Assembly (NCBI RefSeq): GCF_003576315.1
Contig: NZ_QWFZ01000039.1
Location: 62,001 to 126,000, forward strand
Source of the DNA: Henriciella mobilis
Lineage (GTDB): Bacteria > Pseudomonadota > Alphaproteobacteria > Caulobacterales > Hyphomonadaceae
Length of the DNA: 64,000 nt
Direction of reading: 5' to 3'
Shown: positions 36,966-46,146 of the stretch, piece after piece
How the letters are laid out: the number at the start of each line of letters is the position of its first letter
Position numbering within the stretch: position 1 is the stretch's first letter
The notes under the pieces: generated by a model
Database searches by the model: none
Told to the model about the DNA's origin: nothing
What the model saw: the letters and a program-made list of their open reading frames with translations, nothing else
Translations under genes and position numbers: made by a program

Positions 36966-37597
36966 GAGACCGCCAGACGCTCCTCTATTGTAACGAAGGC
37001 GGCTTCGACGAGCGCTTTGGGCGACAGCATCGCGTCGAGGACCACACATCGCTCAGGATTCGTTTTAGCGATTTTAAGGAATGCGTTCCTCACCGCATCA
37101 TGGAATTCTCGGGGCCGGTTCTCAAACACGTCGCTGGTGGCCCGATTGATGCGGCGCTGCAGCAAGTCCTCCGGAGAGGCATCGAGGATCAGCGTCAAGT
37201 CGGGGCGTGCCTCACGCGTGACTTCAGCCTGCATGGCCTTCAACACATTCGGGCTGACACCGCCTACACCCTGGTAGACCAGGGTTGAATCGGAATACCG
37301 GTCGCAAAGCACCCATTCCCCTCGCTGAAGGGCGGGAAGAATTTTCTTTTGTACATGATCGCTGCGGGCGGCATTCATAAGCAATGCCTCCGCCAGAGGG
37401 CTCCATACGTCACCCTCGGGCGGGTCAAGAACAAGCTTGCGAACGCTTTCCGCCAGTGGCGTTCCACCCGGTTCGCGTGTCAGCAGAACGGTCCTGCCTT
37501 CATCAGACAGTTTCTTCGCGAGTCCCTGAAGTAGCGTAGATTTTCCGCAGCCTTCGCCACCCTCCACAGTCACCAAGAAGCCTCGCGTTACGCTCAT
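36962..37597 (-). CDS. tmk: Thymidylate kinase
   Basis: A 211-residue P-loop kinase phosphorylating dTMP to dTDP. The P-loop is GGEGCGKST (about 13-21), the dTMP-binding DRY motif is in CDRYSDSTLVYQG, and a lid region follows. Both ends overlap neighbours by four bases (ATGA with dacC upstream, ATGA with holB downstream), making tight translational coupling between wall synthesis and replication genes. Confidence 0.97.
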   Translation of the reverse strand: MSVTRGFLVTVEGGEGCGKSTLLQGLAKKLSDEGRTVLLTREPGGTPLAESVRKLVLDPPEGDVWSPLAEALLMNAARSDHVQKKILPALQRGEWVLCDRYSDSTLVYQGVGGVSPNVLKAMQAEVTREARPDLTLILDASPEDLLQRRINRATSDVFENRPREFHDAVRNAFLKIAKTNPERCVVLDAMLSPKALVEAAFVTIEERLAVS

Positions 37598-38754
37598 GAA
37601 GCTGTCTCGTTACCGATCTTGAGGCTCAAACCTTCAATTGCGCGCCCGATAAAGCCCAGCTTTTCGACATTTTCAGTTGCGATAAGCGGCGCTTCAACCG
37701 GATCTTTTTTGCCAGCAACGGTTATCTCCAGAGTTGCTATGCGATCACCCGCCTGAACAGGCGCCTTGATCGGTCCGTCAAAAACAACAGCCACCTCGGC
37801 CTGTGAAAATGCACTCTTGTGAGCGGTTACACTTAGCGGTTCTGCCAGTTTGACGCCAACTTCTCGCGCTTCACCATTCCATACCGGCAAAACAGCCAAC
37901 GCTGTTTCGCCTGGTTCAATTGTTCGCGTGTCGAAAGCGGTGAAAGCCAGACGCATGAGACGTGCTGCTTCGTCTGCGCGGGCCTGAGAGGAAGGAAGGC
38001 CGTTAATGACCAATATCCGGCGCTGGCCATCACGCTCTGCTGATGCGGTCAGCCCGTATCCGGAAATCTCAAGGTGCCCCGTTTTCAGGCCATCGGCGCC
38101 GTCGAGCGAACCGAGTAGCGGGTTACGGTTCTGTTGTGTGATTCCATTCCACGTCATCTCGCGCTCGGAGTAAAACTTGTAATATTGGGGGAACTTGTCG
38201 ATCTCCATCCGCGCGAGCCTGGCGAGATCGGCAGCCGAAATGACATGTCCTTCAGCGTAGAGGCCGCTGGCATTTTCAAACTGCGCTGAATCGAGTCCCA
38301 TTTGATGGGCGAGTTCCGTCATGCGACGAGCAAAAGCCTCTTCAGTGCCCGATAGCCCCTCGGCCAGTACGATGCAGGCATCATTGCCAGACAGAATAAT
38401 AACGCCTCGGAGCAGCTCCTCGACCGTGGGCGTTTCACCAATGGACAGTCCCATTGTAGAGCCACCGGTCGCCCAGCCGCCTTCACGCCATGCCCGTTCG
38501 CTGACGGGCAGCCGTGTTTCGAGGGTCAGTTCCCCATTCTCGATCGCTTCGTATATGACGTGCGCCGTCATGATCTTCGTCATGGACGCGGGGATCATGG
38601 CCTCTTCGCCATTCTTGGAGAACAGAATCTCTTCAGTCTCATAATCCATGATGACCGCATTGCTGGCTTGCGTATCTATCAGCTGGGCGTGCGCGGAAAA
38701 GCACGCCGACAAAGCGGCCGCCAGAATGATGAGGTGTTTGGGCTTGAGCAGCAA
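37594..38754 (-). CDS. dacC: D-alanyl-D-alanine carboxypeptidase (PBP5/6 family)
   Basis: A 386-residue penicillin-binding protein that removes the terminal D-Ala of peptidoglycan stems. Motifs are the active-site tetrad SMTK (PASMTKIM), SGNDAC (SxN type) and KTGHL, followed by a C-terminal PBP5 beta domain and an amphipathic tail for membrane attachment. I place the start at TTG 38754: a perfect AGGAGG lies nine bases upstream, and the protein then begins directly with its signal peptide (cleavage after AHA). A GTG 21 bases earlier would overlap that ribosome-binding site. Confidence 0.92.
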   Translation of the reverse strand: MLLKPKHLIILAAALSACFSAHAQLIDTQASNAVIMDYETEEILFSKNGEEAMIPASMTKIMTAHVIYEAIENGELTLETRLPVSERAWREGGWATGGSTMGLSIGETPTVEELLRGVIILSGNDACIVLAEGLSGTEEAFARRMTELAHQMGLDSAQFENASGLYAEGHVISAADLARLARMEIDKFPQYYKFYSEREMTWNGITQQNRNPLLGSLDGADGLKTGHLEISGYGLTASAERDGQRRILVINGLPSSQARADEAARLMRLAFTAFDTRTIEPGETALAVLPVWNGEAREVGVKLAEPLSVTAHKSAFSQAEVAVVFDGPIKAPVQAGDRIATLEITVAGKKDPVEAPLIATENVEKLGFIGRAIEGLSLKIGNETAS

Positions 38755-38763
38755 AGCAGCACT

Positions 38764-38769
38764 CCTCCT
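38764..38769 (-). promoter_or_regulatory. Ribosome-binding site fixing the dacC TTG start
   Basis: AGGAGG on the minus strand, nine bases before TTG 38754. It lies inside the longer reading frame that begins at GTG 38775, so it argues against that start. Confidence 0.7.
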
Positions 38770-38848
38770 GATCACGGTTTGCCTGTTGGCAAAACCTGAC
38801 TCAAGAAAAGGGCTGCTTTGAGACGAAGGTCAATGTTGATGACAGATA

Positions 38849-40231
38849 TCAGCGCAGAGCGACAAAGCTGTCATTGATCCCGCGTGTGCGAAGCTGGACC
38901 CGGGCCCGCTCAGCTGCGTCGCGCGTTGGAAACGGACCGACCATGACACGAAAATAGTCCGCGCCATGCATCTGAACATCCTCGACTTTGACCGGAAACA
39001 TGCCGCCAACCTGTGCGTGTCTGCCTTGTGCATTTCCAATATCCGCAAAGGCACCGATCTGGACGTATATTTCCGGGCTGAACGTTGTTTGGCGGACGTT
39101 CATGGTGCGTGGCGATGCACTGACGGTCCTGACAGCAGGTGCTGGCGCTGAATAAGGCTGGAGTGGCGGAAGCGACTCTTCATTGATGTCGGCCGGAACG
39201 ATGTCCGTACGCGTTTGCGACGGAGAAGCGAGCCGAGCCGGCGTTGCAATAGAATTGCCAGGGTCCGGAACGCCCAGCGATGGCTCATAGGCGCCGAGCA
39301 GCATATCCTCGTAAAGGTCAGGCCGGCTCATTCGGCTGGATGCTTCGTTTGCCATTTCTGTATTCCGCACGTCCGGCAAGCTCGTCTCTGCATTGGCAAA
39401 CTGCGTAGAACCAAGTGCTGGAGCCGGTCCCAGGTAGCGCACGATCACCGGGGCGTCTTGTTGTTCAGCGAAGCCGAGAGCATCAGCGGCTCTCTTCGAG
39501 AGATCAATAATGCGTCCGTCTTCAAATGGACCACGGTCATTGACGCGAACGACAATTTCCTTGCCATTACGCTCATTTACGACTTGGACGAGGCTGGGAA
39601 GCGGCAGTGTCCTGTGGGCCGCAGTCATTGCATACATGTCGAATATTTCGCCATTTGCGGTCGGCTGGCCGTGAAAATCCTCACCATACCATGACGCCAG
39701 ACCATGCTCTTCATGAGGCACGCCGGATGCTTTCGGCGTCACGGTCTGAGAGACAGCGGGTTGCGACGAAGAGACGGCGCCTTCACCAAGCGTGAGCGTG
39801 CTGACAGACGGAGATTTCGAGGCCTCAAGAGGTGAAGCGGACGCTTCAGCGGGCCAGAGTCTGGTCGGTATTTGTGGCTGGGAAGCCAAAGGACTTGAGT
39901 CAACGCTAGCATACTGGCGTTGCTGGGCGACCGATTGTGAACCTGAGCCAGGATAAGAAAACCGCACTTTTTCGCGGCTCTCCGGCAATTGCACGGCGCG
40001 CGTCTGGGTAACCGGACCGCGCCACTCATCGTATGTGGCGCCTGAGTTGGGTTTCGGTACACTACTTGTCTGGCGAGTTTGATCGGCCTGTATCCGAGCG
40101 CCGCCCTGCCCCACGCTGACATACTCGATGGGCGCAGGATGCTTGCGGTCGGCGGTCGCGGCCGGGGCCATTGTCACGGCGAGCGCTGCAATGGCTATTG
40201 GTGAGAATCCAGACTTGAAACGGCGTGCCAT
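38849..40231 (-). CDS. rlpA: RlpA-family lytic transglycosylase-like lipoprotein/secreted protein with SPOR domain
   Basis: A 460-residue secreted protein. The signal peptide is about 1-27. A Pro/Ser-rich linker leads to the double-psi beta-barrel RlpA domain (about 175-265: [42 protein letters not shown], with the catalytic-type Asp). After another disordered linker comes a C-terminal SPOR domain (about 385-460) that binds denuded glycan at the septum. No Cys follows the signal, so it is probably soluble rather than lipidated. GAGG precedes the ATG. It heads the rlpA-dacC-tmk-holB run. Confidence 0.9.
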   Translation of the reverse strand: MARRFKSGFSPIAIAALAVTMAPAATADRKHPAPIEYVSVGQGGARIQADQTRQTSSVPKPNSGATYDEWRGPVTQTRAVQLPESREKVRFSYPGSGSQSVAQQRQYASVDSSPLASQPQIPTRLWPAEASASPLEASKSPSVSTLTLGEGAVSSSQPAVSQTVTPKASGVPHEEHGLASWYGEDFHGQPTANGEIFDMYAMTAAHRTLPLPSLVQVVNERNGKEIVVRVNDRGPFEDGRIIDLSKRAADALGFAEQQDAPVIVRYLGPAPALGSTQFANAETSLPDVRNTEMANEASSRMSRPDLYEDMLLGAYEPSLGVPDPGNSIATPARLASPSQTRTDIVPADINEESLPPLQPYSAPAPAVRTVSASPRTMNVRQTTFSPEIYVQIGAFADIGNAQGRHAQVGGMFPVKVEDVQMHGADYFRVMVGPFPTRDAAERARVQLRTRGINDSFVALR

Positions 40232-40464
40232 TTGAACCTCATTCTGTGGTCTCTTGCATGCGCGACTTTTCTGTCGGCAGCCCAGGAACGAATTCCTGAT
40301 AAAGGCCGTTTACCATGTCACAATGGACATAGCATGAATGGCTGCATCGAGATTCAAGCGCGACCAAAACACAATATTAACTATCTGGCGAAATGAGGCG
40401 GAAATGTGGTTCAGCCGCCCTATTGCTTTTCGCGCTACCATGTCGGAAACAGGCGCCCGGCCAC

Positions 40465-40555
<91 letters not shown>

Positions 40556-40680
40556 CTTTTTTTCGCGGCGCGACGCCGGTGTGGAGCTCGTCGGCGTCGA
40601 AATCCGCTTCATTCGCAGGATTCTGGAGGTTGCGAAGTTCGAAAAGCGCCTTCAATCTCCCTGGAGGGAGGTGGAAGACG

Positions 40681-41052
40681 ATGTTGCGAGTAATTCTGGG
40701 CATAAGCCTTTGCTTGTTGATTTTGACTGCGTGTAGCGAACCGCGGGCCGCGCAAGACCTTCCGGAGGCGGCCCCGCCCGATCATGTTGAGCTGTTGGGG
40801 CGCGGCGAAGCGATCGCTGAAAATCTATGCGCCAAATGTCATGCGATCGGCATTACCGGAGAAAGCCCGCATCCTGATGCGGTACCATTGCGGCAACTGT
40901 CCTGGAAGTATCCAGTTGATGAGCTTGAGCAGCCTTTTTTGCAGGGCATCGTCGTGGGCCACCCGGACATGCCGGAATGGCAATTTACACAGCAAGATGT
41001 CGATGCACTCCTTGCCTATATCGAGAGCATCCAGGAACCGCAGACTATCTGA
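40681..41052 (+). CDS. Small c-type cytochrome, lipoprotein
   Basis: A 123-residue monoheme cytochrome c. The lipoprotein signal is MLRVILGISLCLLILTACS (acylated Cys 18), heme attachment is CAKCH (about 51-55), and the likely axial Met is in HPDMPEW. The ATG at 40681 has GGAGGGAGG upstream; a longer frame reaches back into the tRNA and is not real. It should be anchored in the periplasmic face of a membrane and shuttle electrons; the partner is unknown. It precedes the beta-CASP nuclease gene by 93 bases on the same strand. Confidence 0.88.
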   Translation: MLRVILGISLCLLILTACSEPRAAQDLPEAAPPDHVELLGRGEAIAENLCAKCHAIGITGESPHPDAVPLRQLSWKYPVDELEQPFLQGIVVGHPDMPEWQFTQQDVDALLAYIESIQEPQTI

Positions 41053-41145
41053 CAACGGGCGCGTGTCCGTACATACACTGATTGCGACCGGAACGGGCTT
41101 GGCCTTCGGTCGGACCAGCTGTGAAAAACCGATGGAAGATAACAG

Positions 41146-42510
41146 ATGGCTGACAAGATTACATTTCTTGGCGGGGCAGGCACGGTCACAGGGTCGAAGT
41201 ACCTGGTCGAGTCCGGTAACAAGCGAGTTTTGATCGATTGCGGTTTGTTCCAGGGTTTCAAGCAGCTTCGGTTACGGAACTGGAAGCCCTTGCCCGTTTC
41301 GCCATCCGACATCGATGCCGTTCTACTGACGCATGCGCACATCGATCATTCAGGTTACCTGCCGCTTCTGGTGAAAAACGGATTCAGGGGAGACATTCAT
41401 TGTACCGAGCCGACCAGGGCGCTTTGCGAGATATTGCTACCTGATAGTGGCCACCTACAAGAACGAGAGGCGGAGTTTGCAAACCGCAAAGGGTTTAGCC
41501 GTCACAAACCTGCCCTGCCCCTGTATACACAGGACGATTCCTATCGCTGCCTCCAGCATTTTCGAACGCATCCGTTCTCCGAAGCCATCGAAATCATCGA
41601 AGGCGTTGAAGCAGTATTTCGCGAAGCCGGACACATACTGGGAGCAGCATCCATTGAAATGCAGACGAGCGACAATCTGATCGTCTTTTCCGGGGACCTT
41701 GGACGATACGGAACGCCGATCATGCATGATCCTGCGGAAATCAAGCAGGCCGACTACCTACTCGTCGAGTCGACATACGGCGATACCACGCATACTGAAA
41801 CAGATCCCGAGGACGTGCTCGAGGCGATCCTGAACCGGACTTTTTCGCGCGGTGGAACGGTCGTGATTCCATCCTTTGCGGTTGGCCGGGCACAGACGCT
41901 GCTGTTCCATATCAGTCGACTGATACATTCTGGGCGTATTCCGCAGGTGCCAGTTTATCTCGACAGTCCAATGGCGATTAACGCGTCCGAGTTGTTCGTT
42001 CGGTTTGCCAAGACGCATAAATTGACGCGTGCAGAAGCTGAAGAAGCCTGCGGCGTTGCTGAATATGTTCGTGAAGGCAAAGATTCCCAGAAATTGGACC
42101 AGGACCAGACCCCCAAAATCATTATCTCGGCAAGTGGCATGGCCACGGGTGGTCGTATTCTTTATCATCTGAAAGCGTTCGCTCCAGATTCACGAAATAC
42201 AATCCTGTTCGCAGGATACCAAGCCGGCGGAACGCGAGGCGCCGCGATGCTTGCCGGCGCAACGAAGATCAAAATCCATGGTTCCTATCACCCGGTTCGC
42301 GCTGAAGTGCAAAACCTTCATATGCTTTCGGCCCACGCGGATTCCGACGAAATCATGCGTTGGCTGGGATGTTTCGGACGCGGCCCGAAAGAAACGTTCA
42401 TTGTTCACGGCGAGCCCGTGGCCTCTGATGCTTTGCGCCTGCGGATTGCTGAGGAGCTCGGATGGTCCGTTGTGATGCCGGAACATGGCGAAACGCGGGA
42501 CCTCCCATGA
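41146..42510 (+). CDS. MBL-fold beta-CASP ribonuclease-like protein
   Basis: A 454-residue metallo-beta-lactamase/beta-CASP protein. The metal motif is HAHIDHSG (HxHxDH), with further ligands in AGHILGAAS and SGDLG. The beta-CASP insert includes STYGDTTH and SFAVGRAQ, and the C-terminal motif region reads SASGMATGGRI and HGSYHPVRAEVQNLHMLSAHAD. Homologues cut or trim RNA. It overlaps the next gene by ATGA, tying it to a nucleoside-phosphorylase and PRPP-synthetase pair. Confidence 0.9.
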   Translation: MADKITFLGGAGTVTGSKYLVESGNKRVLIDCGLFQGFKQLRLRNWKPLPVSPSDIDAVLLTHAHIDHSGYLPLLVKNGFRGDIHCTEPTRALCEILLPDSGHLQEREAEFANRKGFSRHKPALPLYTQDDSYRCLQHFRTHPFSEAIEIIEGVEAVFREAGHILGAASIEMQTSDNLIVFSGDLGRYGTPIMHDPAEIKQADYLLVESTYGDTTHTETDPEDVLEAILNRTFSRGGTVVIPSFAVGRAQTLLFHISRLIHSGRIPQVPVYLDSPMAINASELFVRFAKTHKLTRAEAEEACGVAEYVREGKDSQKLDQDQTPKIIISASGMATGGRILYHLKAFAPDSRNTILFAGYQAGGTRGAAMLAGATKIKIHGSYHPVRAEVQNLHMLSAHADSDEIMRWLGCFGRGPKETFIVHGEPVASDALRLRIAEELGWSVVMPEHGETRDLP

Positions 42511-44018
42511 ATGCTCCCTCATCAATCAATCAGTTGCATGCGCGTCGCCTCGGACTTCTCAGTCAGCATGAAGCCGTCGCGCTGGTTCATGTGGATTGCC
42601 CCATTTGCCGATCGGAAGGTGTGAGCGCGCATAGCCGGGTGACCCTCACCAGCGGTGGCAAATCCATTATTGCTACGCTCTACCAAGTATCAGCTGACTG
42701 GCTCGCGACGAACACCATTGGACTATCAGAAACGGCCTGGACCGGGCTTGGTCTTGACGACAAGGGAGAGGTCACCGTCACGCACTCCCCGCCAGTTCTG
42801 TCTCTCTCTTTTGTCCGCCAGCGAATTTTTGATGATGGCCTGAATGAACGCCAAATCAGTTCTATTGTCCGCGATATCGTTAGTGGCGCTTACTCTGATA
42901 TCCATCTTGCGGCTTTCGTCACGGCCATTTCAGCGCGCCCACTTTCGGATGGCGAGGTAACATCGCTTACGAGAGCGATGATCGAAACCGGGGATCAAAC
43001 AGAGTGGGATGAAAAAACCGTCGTAGACAAGCACTGCGTGGGTGGCCTGCCCGGAAATCGGACAACGCCAATCGTTGTTGCCATCGTTGCCGCACATGGT
43101 TTGCTAATTCCAAAGACGTCGTCGCGAGCAATCACGTCTCCCGCGGGAACCGCCGACACAATGGAAGTCCTCACACGTGTCGATCTTTCTGGAGACGAAA
43201 TGCGAAAGGTTGTTCGTCAGACGGGAGGGTGTTTTGTCTGGGGTGACGGGGTGGGATTCAGTCCGGCCGATACAGATATCATCCGTGTCGAACGAGCGTT
43301 GAACTTTGATGCCCCGGGGACGATGGTCGCGTCCGTCCTATCCAAGAAGATCGCGGCCGGGTCTACCCACATCGTTATTGATATGCCCGTGGGACCGACG
43401 GCAAAAGTCAAGAACGTCGTCGAAGCCCGCCAACTTTCAAACGTCTTCGATACGGTCGCATCCGCTTTTGGAATTCATTTGCGGATCGAGATAACAGATG
43501 GCTCTCAACCCGTTGGAAGGGGCATCGGGCCGGCGCTTGAAGCACGCGACGTTCTTGCTGTTCTGGGGAACGAGCCGAACGCACCTGCAGACTTGTTGGA
43601 GAAATCATGCGTCCTGGCGGGTGCCATCCTGGAGTTGGCTGGCATCGCTCAGCCTGGCGAGGGCAAATCAATGGCCGAGGATACCATCGCGAATGGAAAG
43701 GCCTGGGCAAAATTTTTAGCAATTTGCGACGCTCAAGGCGGTTTGCGCGAACTTCCTGAAGCGAAATACAAGCGTCCAATTTACGCGCCATTCAACGGTC
43801 GCGTGGCGTCGATCAATAACAGGAAACTCGCGCGTGCGGCCAAACTGGCTGGCGCACCGGACGACAAGGCGGCTGGTCTTGATCTCAAAGTACGCCTTGG
43901 TGACCAGGTCTGTCAGGGCGAAGCGCTTTTTGTCTTGCATACCGAGACGATCGGCGAGCTAACTTATGTATTGGACTATGTCCATGCCAACCCGGACATC
44001 ATCGAGCTGACACATTGA
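42507..44018 (+). CDS. AMP phosphorylase / thymidine phosphorylase family protein
   Basis: A 503-residue pyrimidine-nucleoside phosphorylase-fold protein. DKHCVGGLPGNRTTP and PKTSSRAITSPAGTADTME are the signature of the long form related to archaeal AMP phosphorylase (NMP + phosphate to base + ribose 1,5-bisphosphate) rather than classical DeoA. An N-terminal extra domain (about 1-85) is also typical of that form. The start at ATG 42507 overlaps the nuclease stop (ATGA); a frame open 15 codons further upstream has no support. Substrate not proven. Confidence 0.85.
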   Translation: MNAPSSINQLHARRLGLLSQHEAVALVHVDCPICRSEGVSAHSRVTLTSGGKSIIATLYQVSADWLATNTIGLSETAWTGLGLDDKGEVTVTHSPPVLSLSFVRQRIFDDGLNERQISSIVRDIVSGAYSDIHLAAFVTAISARPLSDGEVTSLTRAMIETGDQTEWDEKTVVDKHCVGGLPGNRTTPIVVAIVAAHGLLIPKTSSRAITSPAGTADTMEVLTRVDLSGDEMRKVVRQTGGCFVWGDGVGFSPADTDIIRVERALNFDAPGTMVASVLSKKIAAGSTHIVIDMPVGPTAKVKNVVEARQLSNVFDTVASAFGIHLRIEITDGSQPVGRGIGPALEARDVLAVLGNEPNAPADLLEKSCVLAGAILELAGIAQPGEGKSMAEDTIANGKAWAKFLAICDAQGGLRELPEAKYKRPIYAPFNGRVASINNRKLARAAKLAGAPDDKAAGLDLKVRLGDQVCQGEALFVLHTETIGELTYVLDYVHANPDIIELTH

Positions 44019-44941
44019 GCCCACAGCAGATACTATATGCCCTTCCGGGGAACGATGAACTGTACAACGCCATGCTCAGCGCGGGAGGCTTTGACGGTGG
44101 TTTGCTTGAGGTGAGCCGCTTCCCGGATGGCGAAAGTTATTTAAGGTTCGAGACCAATCCAGAAGGAAAACACATCGCCCTGTTCGCAAGCCTGAATCAC
44201 CCAGATGCGAAGCTTATTTCATTGCTTCTGGCGGCGCGAACGGCTCGTGATCTGGGGGCGGCTTCAGTTGGGCTGATTGCGCCATACATGCCTTACTTCC
44301 GCCAGGACATCGCATTCAGGCCAGGTGAATCTGTGAGCGCCCGCCATATCGGGGCAATCCTGTCAGACAATTTCTCATGGGTGGTTACCGTTGACCCCCA
44401 CCTGCATCGACTGACTCAAATGGCAGACGTATTTTCGATCCCTGCATCAGTCGCATCTTCCACTACCGCGATGGCCGCCTGGATAATCAAAAATACGGAA
44501 TGCCCAATCATATGCGGTCCTGACTCTGAAAGTGAACAGTGGGTCAGCAAGATCGCTGCAGCTTGCGGTGCGCCATATCTCGTATTTCAGAAAACAAGAT
44601 ACGACGCGAAATCCGTTGAGGTGGCAGTTGCACCCGATCTGGACATATCCGGTTATACCCCGGTGATAATCGACGACATCATTTCAACGGGCGGAACGGT
44701 CATGTCTTTGGCGAAGGAACTCGCCCGGCTAGGTAGCCGGCCTGCGATCTGCTGTGTGGTTCACGCACTTTTTTCAAGCGATGTCGAAGACAGAATTCTT
44801 GGCGCGCGCGTTGACCGCGTAATCACAACGAATTCGATTTCTCACAGGACTAATGCGGTCGACATTTCCGAAGCACTTGCCGAATCCACTAAGGCGACTT
44901 TTTCCACTATCGCGAACATGGGGACAAACATCGCTAAGTGA
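44015..44941 (+). CDS. prs: Ribose-phosphate pyrophosphokinase-like protein
   Basis: A 308-residue PRPP-synthetase homologue. It has FPDGESYLRF, the FRQDIAFRPGESVSARH loop, VDPHLHR, the RYDAKSVEV segment and the PRPP-binding VIIDDIISTGGT. This is probably a second, divergent Prs dedicated to this operon, because the housekeeping Prs is usually encoded elsewhere. Translation starts at TTG within TTGA, the TGA being the stop of the preceding gene. It converges with ackA, leaving 14 bases. Confidence 0.85.
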   Translation: MSPQQILYALPGNDELYNAMLSAGGFDGGLLEVSRFPDGESYLRFETNPEGKHIALFASLNHPDAKLISLLLAARTARDLGAASVGLIAPYMPYFRQDIAFRPGESVSARHIGAILSDNFSWVVTVDPHLHRLTQMADVFSIPASVASSTTAMAAWIIKNTECPIICGPDSESEQWVSKIAAACGAPYLVFQKTRYDAKSVEVAVAPDLDISGYTPVIIDDIISTGGTVMSLAKELARLGSRPAICCVVHALFSSDVEDRILGARVDRVITTNSISHRTNAVDISEALAESTKATFSTIANMGTNIAK

Positions 44942-44955
44942 CGTAGCTTTTGAAC

Positions 44956-46146
44956 TTATCGGGCTTCGAGGACTGACAAGGCGTCGCGAGCGATCACGAC
45001 TTCTTCATTCGCGGGAATAACAAGCACTTGCACCCTGGACGCAGATGTCTGGATCTCTCGGTGCCCAGAATCGTTTGCGCTCGAATCGATTTGAAGCCCC
45101 AACCACTCCAGATGGGCGCAGATATCTTGACGCACGGGTGCCGAGTTCTCCCCTACTCCGCCAGTAAACACAAGCGTATCCACGCCGTGGAGAGCCGTCG
45201 CAAGTGATCCGATTTCTCGGGCTATCCGGTAGGTGTACACAGCCAGAGCTTCCGTTGCAGCGGTCTCAGAGTTCTCAAGAAGTTCGCGGACATCGCCACT
45301 GATACCCGAAAGGCCCAGCAATCCTGACTCCTTGTAGAGCATTGTAGACAAGTCGCGGGCGCTCATGCCCTTATCCATCATCAGGTGAAGGAGCAATCCA
45401 GGATCCAGGCTGCCTGCACGGGTCGACATTGGCACCCCATCCAATGCAGTCAGGCCCATAGACGTCGCTATGCTTTTTCCGTTCAGCATGGCGCAAACGC
45501 TTGCACCACTACCGAGATGTGCCGCAATAGCTTTCGAACGTTTCCCTGCCTGGGTCAGTCCTTCAAGCTGAGAAGCTATATGGTCATAGGAAAGACCGTG
45601 GAATCCAAAGCGAAGGAGCCCTTCTTCAGATAGATGTCTGGGTATTGCATAAAGCTGCGCTACTCGAGGCTGGGTTCGATGAAAAGCTGTGTCGAATGAA
45701 AGTGTCTGGGGGATTTCGGGCCAAATCCTGGAAATCCCCTTTACGCCGTCCAGGTTGGCGGGCTGGTGCGATGGCGCAAGGCTGGTTAAACTGCGCAGAC
45801 GTTTGAGTATATTTGTATTCGCGAGCACGGGACCATCAAAGTCACGTCCACCATGTACGACGCGATGGCCGATTGCTCTTAGGTCGACATCCTGCAGCGC
45901 ATCCGCAGCCCATTTAGCGAGCGCGCCAACGAGTTCTGACTGGTCGGACACACGAGACGAAAGGGCCTCGGGCATTTGGTCCAGGCGTTCTTCCGGTGTG
46001 TTCGCCACGAAGCGCATATCATTGGGTAAACCAGACAGGTTGACCTTTAACAGGCAGTTTCCAAGGGTCATGCCCGAGCGCTCATATGCCGACAGTTTGA
46101 TGCTTGATGAGCCGGTATTGACCGTCAGGATCGCCTCGCGTCTCAA
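44956..46146 (-). CDS. ackA: Acetate kinase
   Basis: A 396-residue ASKHA-fold kinase converting acetyl phosphate and ADP to acetate and ATP. Motifs are LTVNTGSSSIKLS at the N-terminus, GHRVVHGG, FDTAFHRT, RFGFHGLSYD, AHLGSGASVCA and TGGVGENS near the C-terminus. The true start is TTG 46146 in a TTGA overlapping the pta stop; a longer frame reaching 46191 lies inside pta. Coupled with the upstream phosphotransacetylase gene. Confidence 0.93.
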   Translation of the reverse strand: MRREAILTVNTGSSSIKLSAYERSGMTLGNCLLKVNLSGLPNDMRFVANTPEERLDQMPEALSSRVSDQSELVGALAKWAADALQDVDLRAIGHRVVHGGRDFDGPVLANTNILKRLRSLTSLAPSHQPANLDGVKGISRIWPEIPQTLSFDTAFHRTQPRVAQLYAIPRHLSEEGLLRFGFHGLSYDHIASQLEGLTQAGKRSKAIAAHLGSGASVCAMLNGKSIATSMGLTALDGVPMSTRAGSLDPGLLLHLMMDKGMSARDLSTMLYKESGLLGLSGISGDVRELLENSETAATEALAVYTYRIAREIGSLATALHGVDTLVFTGGVGENSAPVRQDICAHLEWLGLQIDSSANDSGHREIQTSASRVQVLVIPANEEVVIARDALSVLEAR

